Of a DNA stretch of 64,000 nt, positions 52,449 through 62,222 are shown one piece after another (position 1 is the stretch's first letter; each line of letters begins with the position of its first letter). The notes beneath the pieces were generated by a model that was not told where the DNA came from, made no database searches, and saw nothing but the letters and a program-made list of their open reading frames with translations. The DNA is from Polynucleobacter sp. MWH-UH25E. GTDB lineage: Bacteria; Pseudomonadota; Gammaproteobacteria; Burkholderiales; Burkholderiaceae. Both the position numbers and the translations under genes were made by a program. The stretch spans positions 248,001-312,000 of the forward strand of contig NZ_CP061286.1 of assembly GCF_018687095.1 (NCBI RefSeq), in the 5' to 3' direction.

Positions 52449-52595
52449 TTATTTGATTTTGGTAGCTGCTATTGAAGCGATGCAGTCTTTAATGCCGTAG
52501 TTGTGATACTTGCCGGCGTTTTCTTTTTTGAGTGATTGTGCGCACTCGCTGACAGAGTTCCGGACATTAATTTTTGGGGTATTGCCTGTTGTCAT
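52449..52595 (-). CDS. 48-residue small protein of unknown function
   Basis: Minus-strand frame of 48 residues opening MTTGNTPKINVRNSVSECAQ and ending AATKIK, with two Cys (about residues 18 and 38). An AGGAG site six bases upstream of the ATG gives it one of the best Shine-Dalgarno sequences in the window. It is hydrophilic, without signal peptide or membrane segment. I do not recognise it. The rest of the 364-bp gap around it (52596-52772) holds only a possible TAAAAT -10 (52709-52714). Confidence 0.6.
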   Translation of the reverse strand: MTTGNTPKINVRNSVSECAQSLKKENAGKYHNYGIKDCIASIAATKIK

Positions 52596-52772
52596 GTTTG
52601 ACTCCTAAAGGTGGTTTATTTCTGAAATCAGCGCTATCTTGCGCTTTTTTGCTTACTGCAAGCGGCATTTTAAGAGATTTTTAGCTCTTTTTAACTCTTA
52701 CAGGGCGATAAAATAGAGCTCAATTAGTGACCTTTTAAATTCTGTGGTCTTGAGAGAGTAAGCCATTCATAT

Positions 52773-54275
52773 ATGACGCATGTATTGCCCGTAATTCTTT
52801 GTGGGGGTTCTGGTACCCGTCTTTGGCCCCTCTCGCGCTCAGGCTTTCCGAAGCAGTTTTTAGTGCTTGCAGGTGACGGCACAAATCAAAGTCTCTTTCA
52901 GCAGGCTATCGGACGTATTCACCAAATTGCAAGCCAAACAATCACCTTGGGCGACACCTTGATTGTGACCAATGAAGAACATCGTTTTTTAGCTTTGGAT
53001 CAATTGCGTGAGCTAAAAGATATATCCACTGTGCTTTTGCTAGAACCTATTGGTCGCAATACAGCCCCTGCGCTCAGCTTAGCTGCTTTACAGGCGGCAG
53101 GTAATGATGAAAAAGTCACAGAAGACCCAATCTTAGTAATTACTCCAGCAGATCAGACTATCCAAAATAACGAAACCTTTGTAAAAGCTTTGCAAGACTG
53201 CGTTGCAGTTGTTGAGAGTGATAAAAGCAATCAGACGATTGCCATTTTGGGTATTACTCCGACATCACCCGAGACGGGTTATGGCTATATCAAACGCAGC
53301 ACTGCACAGGGTGCTCACAATGATTTTGTTGTAGAGAAGTTCGTTGAGAAGCCTGACTTAACAACAGCCAAAGCATATTTAATGAATGGAAATTATCTGT
53401 GGAATAGCGGCATGTTTGTGTTGCGAGCTAGCACTTGGTTATCCGCTTTACAAGAATTTCGCCCTGATATTTTTGCAGCCTCAGAGGCTGCATGGATCTC
53501 GAGAACAACAGATCAGGCGGGAGGTAAAGATATTGAAGCAAGCTTTGTTCGTCCCGATAAGGAAGCCTTTAAAGCTATTCCAAGTGAATCGATTGACTAT
53601 GCGGTGATTGAAAAGTGCCCTGGAAGTAAATATCAAGTGAAGATGGTTGAGCTTGATGCAGGTTGGAATGACTTGGGTGCTTGGGATGCTGTTTGGCAGG
53701 TGGGTCAGCGAGATAAACATGGAAATGTGAAAACTGGTGATGCAGTGCTCAGCAATTCAAAAAATTCACTTGTTCACTCCAGTAGTAGACTAGTAAGTGC
53801 AGTTGGTGTTGAAAATCTCATCATCGTAGAAACGGCTGATGCGGTTTTAGTCGCTGACAGAAAAAATAGTCAAGATGTTAAAAATATTGTGACGCACTTA
53901 GAGTCGCAAAAACGCGAAGAAAAGAATTTGCATCGTAAGGTTGCCAGACCATGGGGTTGGTATGACAGTGTTGATGAGGGTGATCGTTTTAAGGTTAAGC
54001 GTATTCAGGTAAAGCCTGGCGCTAGTCTTTCACTACAAATGCACCATCACCGAGCAGAACATTGGATTGTGGTTAAAGGCACTGCAGAAATTACCAATGG
54101 TGATCAAGTCATTACTCTTATAGAAAACCAAAGTACGTATATACCTAAAGGACAAACGCACCGACTGGCAAATCCTGGGAAAGAGCCATTAGAGATTATT
54201 GAGGTCCAGTCTGGCAGCTATTTAGGTGAGGACGATATTGTGCGCTTTGAGGATCAATACGGCAGGAGCAAGTAA
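52773..54275 (+). CDS. manC: Mannose-1-phosphate guanylyltransferase / mannose-6-phosphate isomerase
   Basis: Makes GDP-mannose, the precursor for GDP-fucose here. The N-terminal nucleotidyltransferase has VILCGGSGTRLWPLSRSGFP, LEPIGRNTAPALSLAAL and VEKFVEKPDL; the C-terminal cupin isomerase has RPWGWYDSVDEGDRF and LQMHHHRAEHWIVVKGTAEI. Length 500. It begins the second glycan locus; the GT2 gene overlaps its stop by one base. Confidence 0.96.
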   Translation: MTHVLPVILCGGSGTRLWPLSRSGFPKQFLVLAGDGTNQSLFQQAIGRIHQIASQTITLGDTLIVTNEEHRFLALDQLRELKDISTVLLLEPIGRNTAPALSLAALQAAGNDEKVTEDPILVITPADQTIQNNETFVKALQDCVAVVESDKSNQTIAILGITPTSPETGYGYIKRSTAQGAHNDFVVEKFVEKPDLTTAKAYLMNGNYLWNSGMFVLRASTWLSALQEFRPDIFAASEAAWISRTTDQAGGKDIEASFVRPDKEAFKAIPSESIDYAVIEKCPGSKYQVKMVELDAGWNDLGAWDAVWQVGQRDKHGNVKTGDAVLSNSKNSLVHSSSRLVSAVGVENLIIVETADAVLVADRKNSQDVKNIVTHLESQKREEKNLHRKVARPWGWYDSVDEGDRFKVKRIQVKPGASLSLQMHHHRAEHWIVVKGTAEITNGDQVITLIENQSTYIPKGQTHRLANPGKEPLEIIEVQSGSYLGEDDIVRFEDQYGRSK

Positions 54276-55252
54276 TGATAGGTGCTCCAGTGGCCGCAAT
54301 TGTATTGCTGACTTATAACCAAGAGCAGTTTGTTGAAGAGGCACTCTTAAGTCTCTTAAATCAGGACCGGGATGATATTGAGATCATCGTCAGTGATGAT
54401 TGCTCTCACGATAAAACTTGGGACCGTATTAATACAGTAGTGAGTCAGTATGGTGGTTCTAAAAGAGTGATCCTATCTCAAAATAAGACAAATTTGGGAA
54501 TAGTAGATAACTATCATGTTGCTTATCAAAGATCGTCGGCTAATTTAATTTTTATGGCAGCCGGCGATGATATTTCAGCGCCAGACCGATGTTCTAAGTG
54601 CATTCAATTTTGGCTTGATAGCAAAGAGAAATATGATTTAGTGGCTGCAGATGCCATCGATATGGCCTATGACGGTACTGTTTTAGGTATTAAAGAGAAT
54701 GACCAAATTGAGGATTGGGACATCGATAAGTGGTTTGATGAAAGACCCTATTTTTTTGGCGCTAGTCACATGGTTACCAGACGTTTACTTGATCTAGCAC
54801 CCTTGAGTAACCAACTGCCGTATGAAGATCAGTGCCTGGTATTCAGGGCCATGCTGATGGGGGGTATTGTCCGCCTTCCAATTCCTCTTGTATATCACCG
54901 GAGAGGCGGTATGACTCAACAACCTGATAACTTCAAATTTGCGTATAGAAAAAAAGAGATTATTCGAGACTTTACGAGAGAGGTCGAAGAGTTAAAGCAG
55001 TTTTCAAAAGATGCTGCTCTTTTAAATATGTCATCAGCGTTAGATTTAATTATTTTGCAGAGAAAAAAATATTGCGCTTCAATTTTGGAGTTATTTCAAA
55101 ATCCACGCTCGATAAAATCACTCATCACTTTTTGGAAATCCTCAGATGTCCCGCTTAAAGATAAGGTTCGTTACTCCAAATATTTTCTCTTTTATCCTGG
55201 ATTAGCAATTACTCATGGCATCAGAGACATATTGCGACTTATTAGGGATTGA
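54275..55252 (+). CDS. Family 2 glycosyltransferase
   Basis: GT-A transferase of 325 residues. AAIVLLTYNQEQFVEEALL at the N-terminus, IEIIVSDDCSHDKTW, and FMAAGDDISAPDRC with the metal-binding GDD. A basic C-terminal segment suggests membrane association. It is translationally coupled to manC. The sugar transferred is not predictable; GDP-mannose or GDP-fucose would fit the neighbourhood. Confidence 0.88.
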   Translation: MIGAPVAAIVLLTYNQEQFVEEALLSLLNQDRDDIEIIVSDDCSHDKTWDRINTVVSQYGGSKRVILSQNKTNLGIVDNYHVAYQRSSANLIFMAAGDDISAPDRCSKCIQFWLDSKEKYDLVAADAIDMAYDGTVLGIKENDQIEDWDIDKWFDERPYFFGASHMVTRRLLDLAPLSNQLPYEDQCLVFRAMLMGGIVRLPIPLVYHRRGGMTQQPDNFKFAYRKKEIIRDFTREVEELKQFSKDAALLNMSSALDLIILQRKKYCASILELFQNPRSIKSLITFWKSSDVPLKDKVRYSKYFLFYPGLAITHGIRDILRLIRD

Positions 55253-55378
55253 GTGGGTAATTTACATTAAAAACAGTGCTTTATAAATGATGCAACAATA
55301 ATGACCAAGAGGGATAAAGAGTAGCAGGGATTTAGAGGGACAAAAGAACGAGTGGTCTCTTACTTTTAGACTGAAGAT

Positions 55379-56785
55379 ATGATCAAACAATTTTCACCAT
55401 ATTCAACTCCAAAATCTCATATGCTAGGGTTATTCATGACGACCCTCTTTGCGGTTTTGTGGGCTGTATGGAGTCAGCCACATACGATAGCCTTGCGCAA
55501 TGGCTTAATAACAGTCGGATCTCTCATGGGTCTTTATGTGTTTTTTCAGAGTGGAGATGTCTTGCGTTCTCGATCTGCTTGGCCAATCTACTTAGTTGGT
55601 ATTTTGCTAGCCTGGATTACATTTCACCTTTTCTTTTTAAGTCACCAATATCAACTGCAGTTACAAGAGCTCCTCACAATCTGGAAACGTATTGTCTGGG
55701 CTGCCCCATTTGCAATGGGTTTGGGATATTTGTTGGGACAATCTGCAAACCCTGAAAGTAATGGTAATAAATCACGCGTTTTTTTAGGCTATTCATTGGC
55801 CTGGTGGATTTTTTATATTGGCATGATGACTCCAGCCATAAGCTACTTGGGGAGATCACTATTGATGCTGCTGGCTCAGCAGTGGGGTTGGCACTTGCCC
55901 GATGTTGCTAAACACATGCCAATGGATTCAACATGGCATATTCCAAAAATGGCAGCGGTCTTTTATTGTATTCCCGCGCTTGCAGTTGCCTGCAGTCAAT
56001 GTGTTCAACTGGTAGGGTATAAGTCGAGTAAAAATTGGATTCTTGGCTTGATATACGCTGGAAGTATTGCAGCGATATTGGCCGTTTTTTATTTAGAGAA
56101 CGCTAAAAATGGCATGGCTTACTCGATCTTGCTGCTTGGGATAATGTTGATTTGTATTGCCAAGAAGAAAAAGACTGCGTGGAGTTGGCGTGAGGGCTTT
56201 GTGATTGTTATATCCCTTTTGGCAATTGCATTTATTCTTCAACGGCATATCGAGCGTAGTCGTGAGTGGACAACATTGATTGCCGATATTAAAGTTGCCA
56301 ATCTAGATCAAAGTGACGCATGGAAAGATTATGGAGCTCGTGGCTACCCAAAAAATGAGTTGGGTACTGTGGTTTCAGAGACAAATTACACCCGGGCGGC
56401 CTGGGCTCGTGTTGCACTAGGAATGATTGCCGAACTGCCACAAGGCTATGGATTAGTATATACATCGTTTGGTCAGCTGGCCAAAGAGAAGTGGCCTATT
56501 TCTACCGTAGTGCAAAGTCATAGCGCTTGGCTTGATCTAACGCTTGGAATTGGTATTCCAGGGGTATTTTTATTGATCTTGGCAGGATTACTGGCCATAA
56601 AGAATGCCCTATCAGCAGATTCTTCGCCTTGGAGTCAGGTGTCTATCTGGTTGTTATTAAGTATCGCCGCATTGATGGTGACAACTGAGGTTTCTCACTC
56701 ACCCTACTTTGAAACTTTTGTATTTATGCTTTTGTGGGTAGCCGGAATTGGCCTAAATAAATCAAGAGCAACCAAAAACGCTTAA
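55379..56785 (+). CDS. O-antigen ligase / polymerase family membrane protein
   Basis: A 468-residue polytopic protein with about eleven hydrophobic segments. The large periplasmic loop lies at about residues 290-390 and includes VVSETNYTRAAWARVALGM, and VVQSHSAWLDLTLGIGIPG near 378, the Wzy_C/WaaL-type pattern. It either ligates O-antigen to lipid A core or polymerises repeat units. 126 bp of apparently gene-free sequence precede it. Confidence 0.85.
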   Translation: MIKQFSPYSTPKSHMLGLFMTTLFAVLWAVWSQPHTIALRNGLITVGSLMGLYVFFQSGDVLRSRSAWPIYLVGILLAWITFHLFFLSHQYQLQLQELLTIWKRIVWAAPFAMGLGYLLGQSANPESNGNKSRVFLGYSLAWWIFYIGMMTPAISYLGRSLLMLLAQQWGWHLPDVAKHMPMDSTWHIPKMAAVFYCIPALAVACSQCVQLVGYKSSKNWILGLIYAGSIAAILAVFYLENAKNGMAYSILLLGIMLICIAKKKKTAWSWREGFVIVISLLAIAFILQRHIERSREWTTLIADIKVANLDQSDAWKDYGARGYPKNELGTVVSETNYTRAAWARVALGMIAELPQGYGLVYTSFGQLAKEKWPISTVVQSHSAWLDLTLGIGIPGVFLLILAGLLAIKNALSADSSPWSQVSIWLLLSIAALMVTTEVSHSPYFETFVFMLLWVAGIGLNKSRATKNA

Positions 56786-56920
56786 ATAGAGTCAAAAAGT
56801 ATCAATATTGGCGTGAGATAATCATCCAATTCTTTATCAGTAAACACAATATAGATTTTCTTGGTAAATATTGATAATAATGAACTGAATATGGGTTTCA
56901 TTAACGAATCATCATGAGCT

Positions 56921-58051
56921 ATGCAAAGTAAACAAAAAGTAGCATTAATAACAGGTATTACTGGCCAAGATGGCTCGTACCTAGCTGAGTTCTTGTTAGA
57001 AAAAGGCTACATTGTTCATGGTATTAAAAGACGTGCCTCCTCTTTTAATACAGAGCGTATAGACCACTTATATCAAGATCCCCATGTTAATCATCCCAAC
57101 TTAATTTTGCATTATGGAGATTTAACTGATACCAGTAATCTCGTGCGTGTTATTCAGCAAACGCAGCCTGATGAAATCTATAACTTAGGTGCACAGTCTC
57201 ACGTTGCTGTTTCTTTTGAGTCCCCTGAGTACACGGCGGATGTGGATGCAATCGGGCCGCTTCGCATGTTAGAGGCCATTCGTATTCTCGGTTTAGAAAA
57301 GAAAACACGCTTTTATCAAGCTTCCACCTCAGAGCTCTATGGTTTAGTGCAAGAGATTCCGCAAAAAGAAACCACGCCGTTTTACCCCAGAAGTCCCTAT
57401 GCGGTTGCAAAGCTTTATGCCTACTGGATCACAGTCAATTATCGAGAGGCTTACGGGATCTACGCTTGCAATGGAATTTTGTTTAATCACGAATCTGAGC
57501 GCCGCGGTGAAACCTTTGTGACGCGTAAAGTGACGCGTGGCTTGGCCAATATTGCGCAAGGTCTAGAAAAATGCTTGTTTATGGGCAATATTGACGCCTT
57601 ACGAGATTGGGGTCATGCAAAAGACTATGTGAGAATGCAATGGTTGATGCTGCAGCAAGATAAGCCTGAAGATTTTGTGATTGCTACGGGTATCCAATAT
57701 TCTGTTCGGGACTTTATTATTCGCAGTGCGAAGCAGCTTGGTATCACTCTGAAGTTTGAGGGATCTGCTGAAAATGAAAAAGCGATTGTCTCTGCCATTG
57801 ACGGAGATAAAGCGCCAGCGCTTAAAGTTGGCGATGTGATTGTGCAGATTGATCCTCGTTACTATCGTCCTACTGAAGTGGAGACTCTCTTGGGCGACCC
57901 AAGTAAAGCAAAAGAGAAATTGGGTTGGGTTCCCGAGATTACTCTTGATCAAATGATTGCGGAGATGGTGTCTCATGATTTAGAGGGGGCCAAGCAGCAT
58001 GCGCTACTTCTCAGGCATGGATATACAGTAGCAGTCGGTAAAGAGAATTAA
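56921..58051 (+). CDS. gmd: GDP-mannose 4,6-dehydratase
   Basis: NADP-dependent SDR that turns GDP-mannose into GDP-4-keto-6-deoxymannose. LITGITGQDGSYLAEFLLEK, KRRASSFNTERIDHLY, YQASTSELYGLVQEIPQ and YPRSPYAVAKLYAYWITVNY with the YxxxK. Length 376. The pair with fcl gives GDP-L-fucose. The 135 bp upstream contain a distant AT-rich inverted repeat. Confidence 0.98.
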   Translation: MQSKQKVALITGITGQDGSYLAEFLLEKGYIVHGIKRRASSFNTERIDHLYQDPHVNHPNLILHYGDLTDTSNLVRVIQQTQPDEIYNLGAQSHVAVSFESPEYTADVDAIGPLRMLEAIRILGLEKKTRFYQASTSELYGLVQEIPQKETTPFYPRSPYAVAKLYAYWITVNYREAYGIYACNGILFNHESERRGETFVTRKVTRGLANIAQGLEKCLFMGNIDALRDWGHAKDYVRMQWLMLQQDKPEDFVIATGIQYSVRDFIIRSAKQLGITLKFEGSAENEKAIVSAIDGDKAPALKVGDVIVQIDPRYYRPTEVETLLGDPSKAKEKLGWVPEITLDQMIAEMVSHDLEGAKQHALLLRHGYTVAVGKEN

Positions 58052-58070
58052 TCAACCAACGAGCATCCTT

Positions 58071-59060
58071 GTGAATTCAAATGCGCACTTAAATCAAAAA
58101 ATTTATGTCGCTGGGCATCGCGGCATGGTCGGCTCTGCTATTGTGCGCATTCTGCAAAGCCAAGGCTTTACCAACATCATCACCAGAACACACGCTGAAC
58201 TTGATTTAACCAATCAAGCGGCAGTACAAGCATTCTTTGCCAAAAAAAAGCCCGATCAAGTCTATCTGGCAGCAGCCAAGGTGGGTGGTATTCATGCTAA
58301 TAACACCTATCCTGCAGAGTTTATCTATCAAAACCTGATGATCGAAGCCAATATCATTCATCAGGCTTTTGAGAGTGGTGTTAAAAAACTTCTCTTTTTA
58401 GGTTCAAGCTGTATTTATCCCAAGCATGCACAGCAGCCCATGGCGGAAGATGCTTTACTTACGGGCACACTCGAGCCAACGAATGAGCCTTATGCGATTG
58501 CCAAGATTGCCGGGATTAAATTATGCGAGAGCTATAACCGTCAGTATGGGCAATCGCATGGGATTGACTATCGTTCAGTGATGCCGACCAATCTGTATGG
58601 ACCCGGTGATAACTACCACCCAGAAAATAGTCACGTCATCCCGGCACTGGTAAGAAGATTTCATGAGGCAAAACTGACTAATGCTCCAGAGGTGGTGATT
58701 TGGGGCAGCGGCACTCCAAGGCGAGAATTCCTCTTTGTCGACGATATGGCCTCAGCGTCTGTTTTTGTTATGAATTTAGATAAATCCATTTACGATCACA
58801 ATACCGATCCCATGAATAGTCACATCAATGTTGGGTCTGGTTCTGACATCACAATTGCCCAATTGGCGCAGGCTATTGCCAAAACAACCGATTACCAGGG
58901 AAAAATCACCTTTGACCCCAGTAAGCCTGATGGAGCGCCCAGAAAGTGGATGGACTCAAGCAAATTAAATCGGCTGGGATGGCAGCCTAAAGTTGATTTA
59001 ATGCAGGGCCTAGGACTAGCCTACCAAGAAATGCAGGCTAGAGAGATACCCACAAATTAA
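58071..59060 (+). CDS. fcl: GDP-L-fucose synthase
   Basis: Epimerase/reductase finishing GDP-L-fucose. YVAGHRGMVGSAIVRIL, LFLGSSCIYPKHAQQPM, YAIAKIAGIKLCESYN and MPTNLYGPGDNYHPENSHV. Length 329. The start is GTG, 19 bp after gmd. GDP-fucose plus GDP-mannose are the defined sugars of this locus. Confidence 0.98.
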   Translation: MNSNAHLNQKIYVAGHRGMVGSAIVRILQSQGFTNIITRTHAELDLTNQAAVQAFFAKKKPDQVYLAAAKVGGIHANNTYPAEFIYQNLMIEANIIHQAFESGVKKLLFLGSSCIYPKHAQQPMAEDALLTGTLEPTNEPYAIAKIAGIKLCESYNRQYGQSHGIDYRSVMPTNLYGPGDNYHPENSHVIPALVRRFHEAKLTNAPEVVIWGSGTPRREFLFVDDMASASVFVMNLDKSIYDHNTDPMNSHINVGSGSDITIAQLAQAIAKTTDYQGKITFDPSKPDGAPRKWMDSSKLNRLGWQPKVDLMQGLGLAYQEMQAREIPTN

Positions 59061-59143
59061 GCAATTTTGACTTTTACTTCTGATATTTCTAATTTTTATC
59101 ATGAGATAATAATGTATGTCGATATGAGTCATTAGCCATCAAT

Positions 59144-60022
59144 ATGCATCCTAATCAGTCACGGCAAGATAATCCCCAAGAATGTAACCATGAGGAAGAA
59201 ATCTCCCTCATCGATATCATTCTCTTCTTAAAGAGTGCTTATAAGCCAGCCTTATTTTTTGGCGCGCTCGGATTGATAGTGGCCCTTACCTATCTATGGA
59301 TAGCGCCAAATAAGTATGAGGCCAGCGCGCAAATTGCCATGGCACAAATAGGGACTGGTGGCGAGAAAAACTTAAATCCGTTGGGAGTCAATATTGAAGA
59401 GCCAGCCCTATTAATTTCTCGCCTATCAAGTCCAACGAGCTTTACACCTGTCGTGATTGGGGCGTGTGGCTTGCAAAACGAGGCAGATGCCAGTCTGCTG
59501 CTAAGCAAAACAATCAAGCTTACCATCCCCAAAGGGGTAGGGAATGTGGTGGATTTAAAAACCACCGGCACGAGTTCAGAGAGCGCTCTATCGTGTGCCA
59601 ATGCCATTTTTGAGCTAATTCAAAGCACTCAGGCGCAAATTCTTTCGCCGTATATCGAAGAAGCAAAAATCAAATTAGCCGATGATCAAGAGCGTTTGCA
59701 AAAGGCTAAAGATTTGGTTGCTAAATCCGATAAATCAGGCCAGGCAATGAGCGCTGCCTACCTCTCAACGCGAGATGAGATTCGCTACCTGCTGGACGAT
59801 ATTACTTCTTTAAAAAATATTGCCACGGCCAATCAAAATAGAGCTACCCATTTGATCGCCCCAATTTATGCTAATGACAAACCCGTTAGCCCTAAAAAAG
59901 GGGTGGCTCTTGCAGCGGGATTATTTGCGGGTTTGTTCTTGGGAGTGCTAGTCGCCTTAGGCCGTAAAATGTGGGCAACATTCAAATCGGCGCTAACAAC
60001 GCAAGATAGAGGGGCGCTCTGA
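59144..60022 (+). CDS. Wzz/chain-length-determinant family protein
   Basis: A 292-residue polysaccharide co-polymerase. ISLIDIILFLKSAYKPALFFG leads into the first membrane helix (about residues 36-55), then WIAPNKYEASAQIAMAQIG, a periplasmic coiled-coil region (about 170-230) and a second helix (about 253-272) preceded by PVSPKKGVALAAG, the Pro-rich Wzz motif. No kinase domain, so it is the O-antigen-type form. Confidence 0.88.
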   Translation: MHPNQSRQDNPQECNHEEEISLIDIILFLKSAYKPALFFGALGLIVALTYLWIAPNKYEASAQIAMAQIGTGGEKNLNPLGVNIEEPALLISRLSSPTSFTPVVIGACGLQNEADASLLLSKTIKLTIPKGVGNVVDLKTTGTSSESALSCANAIFELIQSTQAQILSPYIEEAKIKLADDQERLQKAKDLVAKSDKSGQAMSAAYLSTRDEIRYLLDDITSLKNIATANQNRATHLIAPIYANDKPVSPKKGVALAAGLFAGLFLGVLVALGRKMWATFKSALTTQDRGAL

Positions 60023-60104
60023 TGCTTTCTCAAGGCAAAGGAGTAGTGCGAGATCGGGCATTAGCGGGCTTGAGTCATTGAAGTCTTACTTTGTTCTCAG
60101 TTGA

Positions 60105-60836
60105 ATGATAAATACTAATTCCGCTACGATACCTTTATTTGTATTGGCTGGTGGATTTGGAACAAGACTTCAATCTGTTCTTGATGGATCTCCAAAAGCA
60201 CTTGCTCCAGTAAATAACAAACCATTTTTATCGTTGCAAATCGAGCACTGGCTTAGTCAGGGAGTGGATTCATTTGTTTTTTTATTGCACCACCGTGCGG
60301 ATCTGATCATTGAGTTTTTAAAAAGTGAAGAAAGTAAGCTGCTAAAAGATTGTAATGTTCAGTATGTCGTAGAGTCAAAGCCTATGGGAACGGGTGGTGC
60401 AATAGCTTATGCGATTGAGCAGCTAGCCTATGAGGGCGATTTTTTACTAACTAATGCCGATACCTGGCTTGGTATAGGAGTTGATGAAATGATGAAGGCC
60501 TCTTCGCCATCAATTTTGGTTGTCAAAGTTGAGGATGTCGGGCGCTATGGGGAGGTTGTTTTCGATAATTATCGACTAGTTACTGCATTTGTCGAGAAAA
60601 GAGAGAACCCTAATGTCGGTTGGATTAATGCTGGAATTTCTCGTCTGAATGCAGATTTATTTAAGGGTTGGGACGGTCAACCATTTTCATTGGAAAAAAG
60701 CACTTATCCACAGTTAGTTGAAAAAAAAGTGTTGGCTGCAATTACTCTGGATGCGGATTTTATAGATATTGGTATTCCAGAAGATTATTTGAGATTTTGT
60801 TGCTGGATTGAATCTGAAAAAATGATTAAATTGTAA
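60105..60836 (+). CDS. HddC-like sugar-1-phosphate nucleotidyltransferase
   Basis: A 243-residue nucleotidyltransferase resembling D-glycero-D-manno-heptose 1-phosphate guanylyltransferase. FVLAGGFGTRLQSVLDGSPKALAPVN gives the GGxGTR and PKxLAP motifs (cited in part), FLLTNADTWL the metal-binding Asp, and FIDIGIPEDYLRF the end. It is coupled to the following kinase by a 3-base gap. The nucleotide and sugar are inferred from family; GDP- or CDP-activation are both possible. Confidence 0.82.
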   Translation: MINTNSATIPLFVLAGGFGTRLQSVLDGSPKALAPVNNKPFLSLQIEHWLSQGVDSFVFLLHHRADLIIEFLKSEESKLLKDCNVQYVVESKPMGTGGAIAYAIEQLAYEGDFLLTNADTWLGIGVDEMMKASSPSILVVKVEDVGRYGEVVFDNYRLVTAFVEKRENPNVGWINAGISRLNADLFKGWDGQPFSLEKSTYPQLVEKKVLAAITLDADFIDIGIPEDYLRFCCWIESEKMIKL

Positions 60837-60839
60837 GTT

Positions 60840-62222
60840 ATGGATAAATTTCAGATACTTGGAAAAGCGACCCTAAAAGAGGCTCTAGCGCGCATAGAGA
60901 GCAATCATCATGGGGTGATTTTTGTGGTAGATGAAGTCGGGGTAGTTTTTGGTGTTGCTACTGATGGTGACATACGCCGTAAATTGCTTCAAAACGGATC
61001 ATTAGAGGATTCAGTTGGCTCTTGCGCTAACGCAAATTTTGTTTGGGCTGATTTAAGTACCCCTCGTGAAGCTCTCCTCAAGCAGCTTGACCATCGGATT
61101 AAAGCAATTCCAATTTTAAACGCCAAAAAGCAACTCATCAGTATTGTTAGTCGAAATCACTTACCAGTTTTGGATGAAGAGCGCACTTATGCACGTGCAC
61201 GTTCTCCAGTGAGAATTAGTTTCGGTGGGGGTGGGTCAGACTTAACGCACTACTTTGCAACGGAATCTGGTGCAGTCATCAACGCAACTATTTCTCTCTA
61301 CAGTCATGCCACGCTTAGGGTTCGTGATGATGAGCATATTGAGGTCTATTCTCGAGATTTGAATGAGTCATTAATTGCTGAGAATTTACAAGATGCGTTG
61401 GTGCGCAAGTGTAATTTTGGCCTTATCCAGGCAATCTTAAAAGTTGTGCAGCCTGAATTTGGATTTGAATTGTATTTGCATTCTGATTTTCCAATGAGTT
61501 CTGGGCTTGGTGGTTCTGCAGTAGTATCAGCGGCTATATTGGGTTGCTTTAATCAATTCAGGCAGGATAAGTGGGATCTTCATGAGCTGGCAGAGCTTGC
61601 TTATCAGGCCGAACGGCTATATTTTGGGGTGGCGGGTGGATGGCAAGATCAATATGCCACCGTATTTGGCGGGATAAACTTTATGGAATTTAGGATGGAG
61701 CAAAATATTGTTCATCCTTTGCGTATTCCAGCAGATATTTTGCTGGAGTTAGAAGAAAGCTTAGTCCTTTGTGATACTGGAAACGCTCATAATTCTGGGA
61801 ATATCCATGAAGATCAGCAGCGACATATGCAACAAGATGACGTGCAGAAAAAAGTTCAGTCAAATGTGGATTTAACGTATGCAATTCGAAATCATTTATT
61901 GCGTGGCAGATTATTTCAGTTTGGGCAATCGTTAAACGAAGCCTGGCAACTAAAGCGCCAATTTAGCGAAAAAATTTCTAGTCCTTTTATTGATCAGATT
62001 TATGATGGAGCTTTGCAGCAAGGCGCCATTGGAGGCAAGTTATTGGGTGCTGGCGGCGGTGGCTTTTTTCTTTTCTATGCGCCCCCTTTTCAAAGGCATC
62101 AGTTAGTTAAATGGCTAGAATCTAAAGGTTTAAAAATCCATCCATTTCGCTTCGATCCGGAAGGTCTAAGGGCTTGGTCTGCGCGAGAGAGCAAACATCA
62201 TCGGGAAGTAATTAATTTATGA
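60840..62222 (+). CDS. CBS-pair fused to a GHMP (HddA-like) sugar kinase
   Basis: A 460-residue fusion. Residues about 1-115 look like a CBS-domain pair (GVIFVVDEVGVVFGVATDGDIRR, IKAIPILNAKKQLISIVSR; cited in parts). From about 120 a GHMP kinase follows: RSPVRISFGGGGSDLTHYF, PMSSGLGGSAVVSAAILG (ATP loop) and GGKLLGAGGGGFFLFYAP. The kinase half resembles heptose-7-phosphate kinase HddA. CBS domains are more often seen on the nucleotidyltransferase; here they are on the kinase. It overlaps the next gene by ATGA. Confidence 0.8.
   Translation: MDKFQILGKATLKEALARIESNHHGVIFVVDEVGVVFGVATDGDIRRKLLQNGSLEDSVGSCANANFVWADLSTPREALLKQLDHRIKAIPILNAKKQLISIVSRNHLPVLDEERTYARARSPVRISFGGGGSDLTHYFATESGAVINATISLYSHATLRVRDDEHIEVYSRDLNESLIAENLQDALVRKCNFGLIQAILKVVQPEFGFELYLHSDFPMSSGLGGSAVVSAAILGCFNQFRQDKWDLHELAELAYQAERLYFGVAGGWQDQYATVFGGINFMEFRMEQNIVHPLRIPADILLELEESLVLCDTGNAHNSGNIHEDQQRHMQQDDVQKKVQSNVDLTYAIRNHLLRGRLFQFGQSLNEAWQLKRQFSEKISSPFIDQIYDGALQQGAIGGKLLGAGGGGFFLFYAPPFQRHQLVKWLESKGLKIHPFRFDPEGLRAWSARESKHHREVINL

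Noticed and set aside
57599..57976. 125-residue minus-strand frame
   Set aside because: It is fully inside gmd, with no motif or start signal; a shadow of the coding strand.
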